From contig NZ_LXLV01000035.1 of the NCBI RefSeq assembly GCF_001757995.1, positions 124,001-188,000 of the forward strand: a stretch of 64,000 nt of DNA. The letters run 5' to 3'. Shown here in pieces: positions 34,659 to 43,972 of this stretch; position 1 is the stretch's first letter, and each line of letters begins with the position of its first letter. A program made the position numbers and the translations under genes. Source of the DNA: Bacillus mycoides (GTDB taxonomy: Bacteria; Bacillota; Bacilli; Bacillales; Bacillaceae_G). The notes beneath the pieces were generated by a model, which was not told the DNA's origin, did no database searches, and saw nothing but the letters and a program-made list of their open reading frames with translations.

Positions 34659-35282
34659 CTACAACAGTTTAGTTTTTAATGCTTCGGTATATTTCATAAT
34701 TGCTTCACGTAAAACAATTTTTGTTCCTTTTTCAAAAATTAAATCATCCACGTTTGAAACTAAGAAACATGTAGAAATCCCTAACTTTCGAACGATAATT
34801 ACGTCACAATTTTTATGCTTAATCGCTTCGTAATTTTCACTTAGTACTTGTAAGACCATTCTCCCCTCTTCTAAACTAACGTCTCCCGATTGAAGAAATT
34901 CTTCTAACATATACACATAAAGAATATCTACAAATTGAAACTCTGCTGTTTTATTCGTTTGTTCTATAAAGAATTGTAAAACTGGTTCTGATGCAATACC
35001 CTTACACACAACATCATCTTTTGTTAAATGAATTTCTGTCACGCTCGGTGAAAACATATTTGCTAATTCATCAAGTGATAAATCCTCTTTCATCGTTTGG
35101 ATTTTATCAATACGTTCTAATATCTTTTCTTTCGGAAAAAATGTTTCCTGACCTGTGAACGTTGACTTCCGTACAAACCAATCTTCCGGTATTAAATTTT
35201 TTCTCTTCCACCTATATAACTGTCCGTATGAAATACCAGTTAGTTCTAATAAATCTTTTTTTGAAATTAAATCTGTACTCAA
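34659..35282 (-). CDS. yhbD: YhbD family protein, probable MerR-like regulator
   Basis: A 207-residue protein. An N-terminal helix-turn-helix (LISKKDLLELTGISYGQLYR, WKRKNLIPEDWF) resembles MerR-type DNA binding; the remainder (about 90-207) is YhbD/DUF4004-like. The AAGGAGTG site lies eight bases before a TTG at 35282, chosen as start; the frame extends to 35309 without a site. It heads the yhbD-yhbE-yhbF-exporter operon and may autoregulate it. Confidence 0.78.
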   Translation of the reverse strand: MSTDLISKKDLLELTGISYGQLYRWKRKNLIPEDWFVRKSTFTGQETFFPKEKILERIDKIQTMKEDLSLDELANMFSPSVTEIHLTKDDVVCKGIASEPVLQFFIEQTNKTAEFQFVDILYVYMLEEFLQSGDVSLEEGRMVLQVLSENYEAIKHKNCDVIIVRKLGISTCFLVSNVDDLIFEKGTKIVLREAIMKYTEALKTKLL

Positions 35283-35397
35283 CTGTATGTCACTCCTTCC
35301 TGACAACAATGCAACATAACACTGTTACGTTGTAAACGAACTTTTATAATAAGTAGCGTAACAATGTGTAAAACAAACCTCCTTTTTATAAGAAAAA

Positions 35398-35435
35398 AGA
35401 TTCTTACGCATTTTATTAAAATGCATAAGAACCTT
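35398..35435 (-). terminator. terminator of the SgrR-like gene
   Basis: Arms TTCTTACGCATTTT / AAAATGCATAAGAA with a three-base loop, close to the stop at 35442. Confidence 0.8.
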
Positions 35436-35441
35436 TATATA

Positions 35442-37178
35442 TCAAGATTTAAACCATATATCATAATAATCAATCCAGCCTTGTGAATTAATCATTATAT
35501 TTTGTATTTTTTCGTGTGAACTTACTCGCTGTTTATTACGATATAAAGGAATGATATGTATTTCACGTAACAGTGTGTCCTCAATATCGCGTAACAGTGT
35601 CACCCGTTTCTCTAATTGATTTTCTGTAAAATAAAGCTGCAATACTTCGTTAAAGTTTATATTACTATGCTGATGAATAAAGCTGTTTTTTGTAAGAAAC
35701 ATATATAGTAAACTATCTTCTATCCGTTCGCTAATCGTCGCACTATCGTGCATTATATCAGCCTTTTGTATCGTACTCATTTGTAATAACTCTTCTTGTT
35801 CAAGAAACTCAATATCAATTTTAATTCTGTATTTTGCACATTCTTTTTGTATCCAATGCGCATCTTCAACGTGATCTTCTCCTGTAAATGTATATAGTCG
35901 CAGTGTTTCATTACGATAAGAGCTGCATTTAATAAGTGTATGTATATCCCTGTTAATTTGAATTGTACCGTTCTTTGTGAGTACTAATTCATCCGCTACT
36001 TCTCCGCGCTCTCCCTGTAATTCTTCAACAATATTATTACCATGAATAATTTTATATAAAGCTCTCCGAAACATCACATTTTGCATAGGTCCTTCTTTTG
36101 CAGTATTTAACGTAATGTAAGTTACATTCAACTCAAGTCTAGATACTTCTTTATGGTGCTTTTCTATATTATTATAACGTGCTTTCGCTAATATATCGCA
36201 CGTATTAACTCTGTGCTCTACATTCCATAATTCAATTCGGTCGAGAAATGGTCGCTCGCAAAAATATAAATCATTTGCTTCTAATACGAATACATCCTCA
36301 TTCTTTTCACATAACCGAAACGGTCCAGTACCAATTAACTTCCCGTCTTCATCTTCATTTACAATCGAACACTGTTCTGTACTTAAAGCATGTAAAAACA
36401 ACTTATTATCTGTAGATAAACGAATCTGCACAATGTAGTCATCAAGAATATGTAAACTTTCAACGTGCTGTAACATCCAAGCATGCGGGTTATTTTTTGT
36501 TTTCATAAATCGTTTAAATGTATGCACAACGTCATGAGCGGTAAATTCTTTCCTGTTATGAAACTGAACACCTTTTCGTAAGTAAAAAGTCCATATATAT
36601 TTCTGGTCATCATATTCCCAATAAAACGCAAGTCTTGGCTCTACACTATTTGTATTTCCTTCTACATACACTAATGTGTCGTATATATGTTTTACCATAT
36701 GACATTCCGAACGCATCGTAGCGTATACAGGGTCTAATGCAATATCTAGATTCATTTGCACTTGCAAACGTAGCACATCTCTTCTCCCTTTAGATGTCCT
36801 TTCGACTTGATAACCGAATATCGAATCAATCCACGTTTGAAATTGCGTTTGAAGTGATGGGAAATACGAGCTATATCTTTCAATAAATGCACTCCCGCTT
36901 TTTACGTCCCCTTGTTTCGTTATTTCTTTTCCTCTTTCTAAAATTAAAGAAAGTGGATGTTTTTGAAATAACAACTTTGAACGATTCCCTCTCCCTCGGC
37001 CTGGAAACCACATAATCCAATTAAATTCTTCTAATTTTTTTATGATTAATTTACTATTTCGCTCTGTACAAAATAATGTTTCAGATATATTTTGTATAGT
37101 TATTTCTAATTGTTCCCCCTCTGATCTCCCTTTTCCATACTGGAGCCATAGGTGCATATATTGCTCCAAAATAGTCAT
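35442..37178 (-). CDS. SgrR-like transcriptional regulator
   Basis: A 578-residue protein. Residues 1-115 form an SgrR-type N-terminal winged helix (ISETLFCTERNSKLIIKKLE, then WIMWFPGRGRGNRSKLLFQK). Residues about 150-560 form a solute-binding-protein (SBP_bac_5) domain (IWTFYLRKGVQFHNRKEFTA) without signal peptide or lipobox, so it is cytoplasmic. SgrR senses sugar-phosphate stress in E. coli, and the solute-binding part is taken as the ligand domain. It is divergent from an MFS exporter only about 100 bases away, matching the E. coli sgrR/setA arrangement. Ligand unknown. Confidence 0.85.
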   Translation of the reverse strand: MTILEQYMHLWLQYGKGRSEGEQLEITIQNISETLFCTERNSKLIIKKLEEFNWIMWFPGRGRGNRSKLLFQKHPLSLILERGKEITKQGDVKSGSAFIERYSSYFPSLQTQFQTWIDSIFGYQVERTSKGRRDVLRLQVQMNLDIALDPVYATMRSECHMVKHIYDTLVYVEGNTNSVEPRLAFYWEYDDQKYIWTFYLRKGVQFHNRKEFTAHDVVHTFKRFMKTKNNPHAWMLQHVESLHILDDYIVQIRLSTDNKLFLHALSTEQCSIVNEDEDGKLIGTGPFRLCEKNEDVFVLEANDLYFCERPFLDRIELWNVEHRVNTCDILAKARYNNIEKHHKEVSRLELNVTYITLNTAKEGPMQNVMFRRALYKIIHGNNIVEELQGERGEVADELVLTKNGTIQINRDIHTLIKCSSYRNETLRLYTFTGEDHVEDAHWIQKECAKYRIKIDIEFLEQEELLQMSTIQKADIMHDSATISERIEDSLLYMFLTKNSFIHQHSNINFNEVLQLYFTENQLEKRVTLLRDIEDTLLREIHIIPLYRNKQRVSSHEKIQNIMINSQGWIDYYDIWFKS

Positions 37179-37280
37179 AAAACGCCCCCCTAAAAGATGA
37201 AAAATCTTCCTCTTTCATTCTACCCTTTTTCATTTCTAGCTTCCATCTTATCATTTCAATATAGAAAGGAGGAAATAAAA

Positions 37281-38486
37281 ATGAAGTATCTTTTAAAACG
37301 TTATAATAAGCCCATTCTCATTCGATTGTTCGGTGAATTGATAGTCCGAACGACTGAAGCAATGTTAGCTATCATTTTTATTGTTCATGTTAATAAAGCG
37401 TTAAATGGTAATGTCATCGTTACAATGCTTCTTTTCGGATTGCAGCCTCTCGCTGATATTGTGTTTACATTAATCGCTGGAGGTGTAACAGATAAATACG
37501 GTCGTAAGAAAATCATGTTACTCGGATTAGTTTTACAAGCTTTCGCCGTAAGCGGATTCGTTTTTGCTGAAACAGTCGCCTTTTTCGCCTTATTGTATGT
37601 AGTAAATGGTATTGGCCGCTCTTTATATATTCCGGCACAGCGCGCTCAAATCGCTGACTTAACGAGGGAAGAACAACAGGCAGAAATATTTGCTGTTCTG
37701 CATACTACGGGAGCGATTGGCTCTGTAATCGGACCATTAATTGGTGCTTTTTTCTATACTAGTCACCCTGAATATTTATTTATTTTGCAAGGTGTAGCCC
37801 TTACGCTATATGCTATTCTCGTTTGGACGCAGCTTCCTGAAACGGTCCCACTCAGACAAAGCGTTAATAAAACTAAAGAAGTATATTCGCCAAAACAATT
37901 TATTTCAAAGCATTATGCTGTGTTTGGACTTATGGTTTCTACACTACCTATTAGTTTTTTCTACGCTCAAACCGAATCGAATTATCGTATATTCGCCGAA
38001 AGTGTATTTCCAAATTTTTTATTCATACTCGTATTTATCTCAACTTGCAAAGCAGTCATGGAAGTTATTCTCCAAATTTCCCTTGTGAAATGGTCTGAAC
38101 GATTTTCTATGCCTAAAATCATTGTTATTTCCTATACTTGCTATACGTTAGCTGCGATTGGCTACGGTTATTCCACAACAATATGGTCATTATTCTTCAC
38201 ATTGCTCTTTTTAGTAATTGGGCAAAGTATAGCTTTGAATCACTTACTACGATTTGTTTCACAAATCGCTCCAAGTCATAGACGCGGATTATATTTTTCT
38301 ATATACGGTATACATTGGGATATTTCAAGAACTTGCGGGCCTTTTGTAGGTGCATTGTTATTAAGTAAATTAAACGGTAGTACTCTATTTTATATTTGTG
38401 CCTTCTTATTAATAATTGGTGGTATCATTCAAGCAGTTTTTGTTCAGTCGTTAGAGAGAACAAAAACAAAAGAGCTGTCCCTATAG
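37281..38486 (+). CDS. MFS transporter divergent from the SgrR-like regulator
   Basis: A 401-residue, 12-TM major facilitator. Motif A is GGVTDKYGRKKIMLLG near residue 70, and the region RSLYIPAQRAQIADLTREEQ follows TM4. The start at 37281 follows AAAGGAGG; a longer frame to 37197 lacks a site. Probably an exporter (sugar or drug) controlled by the adjacent SgrR-like protein. The terminator overlaps its stop codon. Confidence 0.86.
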   Translation: MKYLLKRYNKPILIRLFGELIVRTTEAMLAIIFIVHVNKALNGNVIVTMLLFGLQPLADIVFTLIAGGVTDKYGRKKIMLLGLVLQAFAVSGFVFAETVAFFALLYVVNGIGRSLYIPAQRAQIADLTREEQQAEIFAVLHTTGAIGSVIGPLIGAFFYTSHPEYLFILQGVALTLYAILVWTQLPETVPLRQSVNKTKEVYSPKQFISKHYAVFGLMVSTLPISFFYAQTESNYRIFAESVFPNFLFILVFISTCKAVMEVILQISLVKWSERFSMPKIIVISYTCYTLAAIGYGYSTTIWSLFFTLLFLVIGQSIALNHLLRFVSQIAPSHRRGLYFSIYGIHWDISRTCGPFVGALLLSKLNGSTLFYICAFLLIIGGIIQAVFVQSLERTKTKELSL

Positions 38487-38498
38487 GATCAGCTCTTC
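38469..38498. terminator. bidirectional terminator overlapping the MFS stop
   Basis: Arms AGAGCTG / CAGCTCT with a 12-base loop between the convergent MFS and lipoprotein genes. Confidence 0.65.
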
Positions 38499-38500
38499 AT

Positions 38501-39205
38501 TTAACCCGCCATTTTATTAATACTATCCTCCGGTGAAAACACAGAAATATGATGTACTTTACCAGTTGACTTTGGAATAACGAATTTCAATTCAAATTGG
38601 TCATTTACTTTATAAACGTATATTTTGTCATTACCATTTACTTTAACAGACGCTGGTTTTCCTAAAGCCTTTTCGATTTCTTGTAACGTAATCACTTTAA
38701 GTTCTGAATGGTAAGATCGCACGTCAAAGACTTGTGATCCTTTATTAAAGCCAAATACAACATTTTTATTTGTAAACGTCGCATACATCCCGCTTCCTGC
38801 TTGCTCCGTCTTATTTGCTTTCCCCCATGCCTTCTCTATTTCTTCAATATCACCTGAATGTGCTGCATATGGAACATTAGGTACTTTACCTTCTTTCGCT
38901 AGCTCAAATAAATCTTTAATATGGTTAATTGATTTTTGATTAACTGCTGTATTTTTTGAATTAGAGTCTTTTGAAGGTTTGGATGAGTCTTGATCTTTTG
39001 GTTTTTCCACAGGTTCTTTCTCTTTTTTCGGAGCAGCCTCCTCATTCTTTTTACTCGTTTCCGGCTTATCGTTCTTTTCTTCCGTACTATTTTCTGATGT
39101 TGGATTAGTTTGTTTCTTTTCTTCTGCACTCTTACAAGCGGTTAATGCCATTACACACGTTAAAATTAGGAAAAATATAAGTACTTTCATATATACTTTC
39201 ATCAT
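38501..39205 (-). CDS. YjgB-like (DUF4309) lipoprotein
   Basis: A 234-residue lipoprotein: signal peptide with lipobox ALTAC (Cys24), a low-complexity Lys/Glu/Pro/Ser linker (about 25-95; for example KEKEPVEKPKDQDSSKPSKD), then a C-terminal DUF4309 domain (NHIKDLFELAKEGKVPNVPY onward). The linker should let the domain stand off the membrane into the wall. Function unknown; YjgB relatives are stress or sporulation linked in some Bacillus. GGGGGG six bases before the first ATG fixes the start. It follows a zincin gene by 24 bases and is likely co-transcribed. Confidence 0.82.
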   Translation of the reverse strand: MMKVYMKVLIFFLILTCVMALTACKSAEEKKQTNPTSENSTEEKNDKPETSKKNEEAAPKKEKEPVEKPKDQDSSKPSKDSNSKNTAVNQKSINHIKDLFELAKEGKVPNVPYAAHSGDIEEIEKAWGKANKTEQAGSGMYATFTNKNVVFGFNKGSQVFDVRSYHSELKVITLQEIEKALGKPASVKVNGNDKIYVYKVNDQFELKFVIPKSTGKVHHISVFSPEDSINKMAG

Positions 39206-39229
39206 TTTCAGCCCCCCTCTTCAACATAT

Positions 39230-40075
39230 TCACTTTTGTAACCATTCCATTACACTACTCTTCAAATTATTTTCACTCCAAAAAGTAAGTGCTTCGTTTT
39301 CTCCAAAAGTATGGACTATATACTCTATATATGATTTTCCTAAAAAATAACCGAGTCGATTGTATCCGAAATAATTCCCGCCTGATAGACGGAACCATTC
39401 TTTCTCTTTTTCAGCTGTCCATCCTTCAATGTAATCTTGTAAAAAACGATTCTTAATCTGCTTCTCATTTTCTCTATAACATTGGAACCATGGATCACCG
39501 TCACTATTATATGAATAGTAAACAGACTCACTTAAATCTTTAACAATTTGTTTTGACAGATAAGTTGCAACACCTTCACGATACAAACTTACCAACGCAT
39601 CAGTCCATTCAGCATTAGTCCAATCCATTCCGCTCTCTTGTAATACGAAATTATGATATATATGTCCGATTTCATGAGCAACGATAACACGAAGATGCTC
39701 CCTTTCAGGAGATAATTTTTCTGCCGCAAGAAATATATCCCCCATAATATCTCTTTCTACAAATGCATTGGAACCAAATCCACCTACAAATAGATGAAAA
39801 GTCAAATCTATATTAAAACCAAATTGAATGCGATACTCCTCACTAATTTCTTGAATAATAGATGGTAAAGTTTCCGAAATAATACGAATGTCTTCTAGTT
39901 TTTCCGGATACTTTTTAATTGCACTAGAAAGACGTTCTTCCGTCTTAGGACAATGATAATTAAAATACTCTCCAAATGCTTCTGGATACATATCATAATA
40001 TTTGTTCAAGTCATGTAATCCTATATCATCGCTTTCCAAAAGCTTCAAAAAGCTTGGAATTGTATTGTTAATCAT
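39230..40075 (-). CDS. predicted zinc metallopeptidase
   Basis: A 281-residue soluble protein with the zincin motif HEIGH in VIVAHEIGHIYHNFVLQESG (about residues 141-160) and a further acidic region LYREGVATYLSKQIV about 37 residues later that could supply the third ligand (Glu), as in gluzincins. No signal peptide. Family not firmly recognised. AAGGAG nine bases before ATG 40075 sets the start rather than the ATG three codons upstream, which sits on the site itself. It precedes the DUF4309 lipoprotein. Confidence 0.7.
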   Translation of the reverse strand: MINNTIPSFLKLLESDDIGLHDLNKYYDMYPEAFGEYFNYHCPKTEERLSSAIKKYPEKLEDIRIISETLPSIIQEISEEYRIQFGFNIDLTFHLFVGGFGSNAFVERDIMGDIFLAAEKLSPEREHLRVIVAHEIGHIYHNFVLQESGMDWTNAEWTDALVSLYREGVATYLSKQIVKDLSESVYYSYNSDGDPWFQCYRENEKQIKNRFLQDYIEGWTAEKEKEWFRLSGGNYFGYNRLGYFLGKSYIEYIVHTFGENEALTFWSENNLKSSVMEWLQK

Positions 40076-40170
40076 CTTATTCATCTCCTTGTATACACCT
40101 TCTCTCCATACTCGCTATATCCTTTTTTGTAACTTGAAATAAACTGCTACAAAATCTCCTTTAAATGCAA

Positions 40171-40210
40171 AAAACCAGCAGAAAGTGAATACTCATTCCC
40201 TGCTGGTTTA
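40171..40210. terminator. terminator
   Basis: Arms AAACCAGCA / TGCTGGTTT with a 20-base loop. It is the second of two terminators downstream of the 40330 gene. Confidence 0.65.
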
Positions 40211-40289
40211 ATGTTTTGTTCCTTCTGAATCTTATTCAAATCATTTGTCATGATCAGAAATCCATTAAGATTGCCTATTTATATAATTA

Positions 40290-40318
40290 AAAAAGCTGTC
40301 CTATTAAAGGACAGCTTC
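40290..40318 (-). terminator. terminator of the 40330 gene
   Basis: Arms AAGCTGTCCT / AGGACAGCTT with a five-base loop and A-run upstream (T-run on the minus strand). Confidence 0.85.
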
Positions 40319-40329
40319 AAATATGTATA

Positions 40330-40725
40330 TTATACTTCGATAGATTTACCATCTTCAACGATATGGTAAAGTAAGTGCGCTAAATGATGAATTGGACCAT
40401 TTTCTTCCTCTTCTTCATTTGTTTCACCTTGGAATTCAAGATCATTTAAGTATAGTGCTAAAAATTGATAGAACAATTTCAAATCAAATCCGTAGCAAGC
40501 ACTTGGTTCTTCATGATCTCCTTCATATTGTAACATTAAGTATTGCTCGTTTCCTTCTGCATCTTCAGCATCAAAGAATACGAAAAAACCAACGTTTGTA
40601 TCTAAATCAAATAGATGACGAGTACCTTTTTCTGTTGCTTTATCGAAGTCCTCTTCACTTAATTTATGTACTGTTGTTGCCTTTGCATTATCCTCTTGAT
40701 GAAAATTTACTGTAAATGATTTCAA
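40330..40725 (-). CDS. acidic cytosolic hypothetical protein, 131 aa
   Basis: A strongly acidic soluble protein. The start is TTG 40725 six bases after a perfect AGGAGGTG; upstream in-frame codons to 40758 lack a site. Recognisable stretches are TRHLFDLDTNVGFFVFFDAE and YEGDHEEPSACYGFDLKLFY, ending in a Glu-rich linker and HHLAHLLYHIVEDGKSIEV. It is conserved-looking, but no family is named here. Confidence 0.68.
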   Translation of the reverse strand: MKSFTVNFHQEDNAKATTVHKLSEEDFDKATEKGTRHLFDLDTNVGFFVFFDAEDAEGNEQYLMLQYEGDHEEPSACYGFDLKLFYQFLALYLNDLEFQGETNEEEEENGPIHHLAHLLYHIVEDGKSIEV

Positions 40726-40777
40726 TGCTGACACCTCCTGATTGTATAAAAGTAGCATAACAGATTAAACAACATAA

Positions 40778-40815
40778 TACAAAGGGACTGCTCACAAATG
40801 TAAACAGCCCCTTAT
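40778..40815 (-). terminator. terminator of the GlsB/YeaQ-like gene
   Basis: Arms AAAGGGACTG and CAGCCCCTT-type with one mismatch, immediately after the stop at 40819. Confidence 0.7.
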
Positions 40816-40818
40816 TAT

Positions 40819-41061
40819 TTATTTCCGTATAGCTCGTAATAAGAAGCTCACAATGAAAATTAATATTACTGCACCTATTAAAGCGGGAATAATTGCAAAT
40901 CCGCCAATAACAGGACCGAATTTACCAAGTAATAACGTACCCAGCCAAGAACCGATAATACCCGCAATAATATTACCAATTACACCGCCCGGTACATCCT
41001 TTCCAGTAATCAAGCTTGCAAACCATCCTAATATACCACCGACGATTAAATACCAAATCAT
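40819..41061 (-). CDS. GlsB/YeaQ/YmgE family stress-response membrane protein
   Basis: An 80-residue protein of three glycine-rich TM segments: WYLIVGGILGWFASLITGKD, VIGNIIAGIIGSWLGTLLLG and GFAIIPALIGAVILIFIVSF. This is the transglycosylase-associated (YeaQ/YmgE) family; in Bacillus such genes are often general-stress induced, though no sigB promoter was found by eye. GGAGG precedes the ATG. Function unclear. Confidence 0.9.
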   Translation of the reverse strand: MIWYLIVGGILGWFASLITGKDVPGGVIGNIIAGIIGSWLGTLLLGKFGPVIGGFAIIPALIGAVILIFIVSFLLRAIRK

Positions 41062-41185
41062 ATCATTACCTCCTAATATATTTTACCAATAAAAATATAA
41101 TCTGAAACAATTGCTTACCATTAGTTATGTTTCATTTTTCGTAAGTTATTCGTCTTATGAAAATCATTCAAATCTGCTCAACCTT

Positions 41186-42150
41186 TTAAGGACAATCCGG
41201 CTTCAATGTTGTACTCATAAATTCGTCTTTAAACGCTTGATAATTAAATTCAACGGCAATCCTTTGTATAGGACGATTATCAAACGTCGTTGGCTCAGCT
41301 ATTTTTCTAAAATCCGCAACACTTTGACCTCTCGTTACATCATTTGTCGTACTAATCCAAACTGCTGATTTTTTATATTCAAAAATATCATCATTTATAA
41401 AAGAAATGAACGGCAGTAAATCATGGATCGGACTTCCAGCAATACCTGGATATTCTTTTTTATAAAAGTTTTCAAAATAAAAATCAATCATTGGTTTAAT
41501 AAGTTTCGCCTGTCCTGTTCCTTCTTTATCGATAACATCGACCATTTCAGGAGTAATAAGAGCTTCTTGTGTTACATTTAACGGATATATAGTAGCATTC
41601 TTCGCATATCTCATTACGATATTTGCTGCAATTGGATCACCGTAAAATTAGCTTCAGATACTGGTGTGACATTACCTGGAAATAGAAAAGCACCGCCCAT
41701 TATATAATAAGAATATACTCGATTCATTAAATTTGGATACAATAAAAATAATGTTGCAAGTGTCGTTAATCGTCCCGTCGCCACAATAATAATATTTTCA
41801 GGACAAGGCTCAATTAATTTAATCAATTCGCAAAAATTTTCGTTGTTACAAAATCTCATTTTCGGTGGAATGATTGGACCTAAACCGTGATCTCCATGAA
41901 TTTCAGGGAAGAACACAGGATCTTCAGCTGTCATTGGTCTACTGGCACCTTCGATAATCTTTATTTCTGTAGCATAGTATCTTTCTAAAAAATATACATT
42001 TTCGGTAACAATTTCTCTTGATACATTTCCATACTCTGCAACAATACCTATAATATCTAATTTGCATGTTTTATTCGCATAAATTAACGTTACTGCATCA
42101 TCAATTCCAAAATCTCCGAAAAAGATTATTTTTTTATTAACTTTCCTCAC
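41186..42150 (-). pseudogene. nucleoside hydrolase (IUNH family), one-base frameshift
   Basis: The N-terminal part (GTG 42150) has the family signature IIFFGDFGIDDAVTLIYANK, MGGAFLFPGNVTPVSEAN, then runs off frame to a stop at 41614. The C-terminal part resumes as YAKNATIYPLNVTQEALITP to 41186. Adding one T to the T4 run of the coding strand (A4 at 41644-41647) restores EANFYGDPIAANIVMRYAK, the normal IUNH continuation, and a 321-residue protein. The gene would hydrolyse nucleosides to base and ribose. A real mutation or a homopolymer sequencing error; the sequence cannot distinguish them. Confidence 0.85.
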
Positions 42151-42227
42151 CCCTCTCCAGCATAATCTACTATCATTATTATGCGAAAAAGACAAGGTGG
42201 TGAAACGGAGATAATTAAAAAAGCCGC

Positions 42228-42416
42228 CTATTTATTGGCGACTTCAATCTTCTTATAAGATAAATATGCTAATACATTTTTGCTTGAATCATATTTCGGA
42301 TTATTCCCTTTTCTTGGTTCTCTCATATGTGTTTTTTCAAACCCAGAAATGTCCGGCATTTTCTCTAAAAATTCAAGCATCTCTTCCTCGGTTCCCTCAA
42401 TACGTACACGAATCAT
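42228..42416 (-). CDS. DUF3970 (YvzF-like) small protein
   Basis: A 62-residue protein of the DUF3970 pattern: MIRVRIEGTEEEMLEFLEKM, PDISGFEKTHMREPRKGNNP, then VLAYLSYKK. Probably a small ferredoxin-like or KH-like fold. Function unknown. A hairpin AAGCCGCC / GGCGACTT overlaps its stop codon and should terminate it. Confidence 0.75.
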   Translation of the reverse strand: MIRVRIEGTEEEMLEFLEKMPDISGFEKTHMREPRKGNNPKYDSSKNVLAYLSYKKIEVANK

Positions 42417-42485
42417 TATTACTATTCCTCAATTCTCATTTTCTCTGTACTAAGTATATCGTACATCAGAAAGACTGCAAGAAAT

Positions 42486-43271
42486 TTATCTTTTTAATGT
42501 TGAACTTTTTTTACATACAAATAGTGCCATTTCAGTATAGAATGATTCTACTTTATTATTATCAAAGTGTATGTTGAAAAATCCCTGCATTTCATTTGAT
42601 GTTTTCATCATACACTCTGTTAACTTTACACGTTTTTGCATAGGTACATCCATCATATCGCACCACCAATCAAAATCAAACTTCTTATCAAAAGTATGAC
42701 ATGACTGCATTTGCAAACCATGTTTTTCTAATAAAGTAATCCATTCTGTTTTTTTCAAAGCTCGTTCATGGCTTGGATCTCGCTTCTTTTCAATAAAGTT
42801 ATAAAATGTATCAAACTCATTATTTTCTGGTGAAACATTATCAATTAATATAAATAATCCTTCATCCTCTAACGTTCGATTTACTTCAAAAATAAATTGC
42901 AAAGGATCAACAAAGTGATGTGCTGCAATTCGGCATGTAATTGTATCAAAGGATGCATCAGCAAATGGTAACCTTTCTGCATTTCCTGCTACAAATGATA
43001 CATTTTCATGCCCGTTCCCTTCTATAAAACCTTTTGCTTTTTCTAGCATTTTTTCTGTTAAATCAAGAGCGACTACCTCTTTAAACATTGGGGCTAACAA
43101 ATTTGCAACGTGTCCACCACCAGTAGCAATGTCAAGAAGACGAGTATTATGACGAGTTTCAACTTGCTGAACTACATATTGTAAATCCGGTCCTTTTGCA
43201 TGAATTTTACTTTTCACATACTTCTCTGCATTACTACCAAATTGTTGTTTCACAAGTTCTTCTTTACTCAT
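42486..43271 (-). CDS. class I SAM-dependent methyltransferase (UbiE-like)
   Basis: A 261-residue methyltransferase. Motif I LLDIATGGGHVANLLAPMF (about 45-63), motif II VVALDLTEKMLEKAKGF, motif III VSFVAGNAERLPFADASFDT and the following CRIAAHHFVDP are the UbiE/COQ5-like pattern. Acceptor unknown. Two in-frame ATGs (43280, 43271) follow GAAAGAAG; the second is taken because the protein family begins near MSKEELVKQQFG. Confidence 0.82.
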   Translation of the reverse strand: MSKEELVKQQFGSNAEKYVKSKIHAKGPDLQYVVQQVETRHNTRLLDIATGGGHVANLLAPMFKEVVALDLTEKMLEKAKGFIEGNGHENVSFVAGNAERLPFADASFDTITCRIAAHHFVDPLQFIFEVNRTLEDEGLFILIDNVSPENNEFDTFYNFIEKKRDPSHERALKKTEWITLLEKHGLQMQSCHTFDKKFDFDWWCDMMDVPMQKRVKLTECMMKTSNEMQGFFNIHFDNNKVESFYTEMALFVCKKSSTLKR

Positions 43272-43418
43272 TTTTATCATCTTCTTTCTATAAAGTATTA
43301 TATTTATAAATTCTCTTTATATAATTTCAAATCCTCTTTTAGGCTTATCTCTTGTATTAGAGTCCTTCTATCAAAATCATTTAACTCTTTTATTTTTAAG
43401 TATAAAACAAAAAAGGTT

Positions 43419-43487
43419 ATGGGAAGTTATCCCACACCCCCACAAAATATCTCTTATATTGGAGGATCATCTTACTCGTCTAAATAA
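43419..43487 (+). CDS. possible 22-residue peptide
   Basis: ATG 43419 with a weak AAAAGG site opens MGSYPTPPQNISYIGGSSYS and two more residues before TAA. The Gly/Ser/Tyr-rich composition recalls the heads of tiny YjcZ-type sporulation proteins, but the hydrophobic tail of that family is missing, so it may be truncated or fortuitous. Confidence 0.3.
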   Translation: MGSYPTPPQNISYIGGSSYSSK

Positions 43488-43488
43488 C

Positions 43489-43827
43489 TTAATCCCCCTG
43501 TAACTTCACAAGAACTTCTAATTCGCTATTAGTAGCCTCTCTTGCATGCAATCCATATTGATCTATGCCAATCCATATCCACCCAGGACTATCATAAAGA
43601 ATATCTATGTTGAAATGCTCCAACTTAGTAAGTTCTGACCTAATAAATTTATTCCTACTAGCGATTTGCTTATCAAGCAAACCATATTCTTTCCCATTTT
43701 CAAATAGTGCTATAATTTTTCCTGCAAGTGGATGTATACGAACAATAAAGTGATATTGCTTTTCATTTATATTCACCACAATCGTACTAGAATCAGGTAC
43801 ATCACATCTAGAATTCGGCATCTTCAT
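43489..43827 (-). CDS. hypothetical protein, 112 aa
   Basis: A soluble protein beginning MKMPNSRCDVPDSSTIVVNI after AAAGGAGC eight bases upstream; the longer frame to 43863 has no site. The centre FIVRIHPLAGKIIALFENGK and YDSPGWIWIGIDQYGLHARE are distinctive, but no family is recognised. Confidence 0.55.
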   Translation of the reverse strand: MKMPNSRCDVPDSSTIVVNINEKQYHFIVRIHPLAGKIIALFENGKEYGLLDKQIASRNKFIRSELTKLEHFNIDILYDSPGWIWIGIDQYGLHAREATNSELEVLVKLQGD

Positions 43828-43904
43828 ATCGATCAGCTCCTTTATTGGTTTCACTAACATCATAACAGATGAATATTTAAATATTATTAATATAATGTAA
43901 AAAA

Positions 43905-43940
43905 TATAAAAGCTGACTTCCCTTTAGAAATCAACTTTTA
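43905..43940 (-). terminator. terminator of the 38-residue peptide gene
   Basis: Imperfect arms AAAAGCTGACTTCCC and GAAATCAACTTTT, just downstream of the stop at 43973. Confidence 0.55.
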
Positions 43941-43972
43941 CACATTGTTTATCTTTAAACTTTTTACAAATT

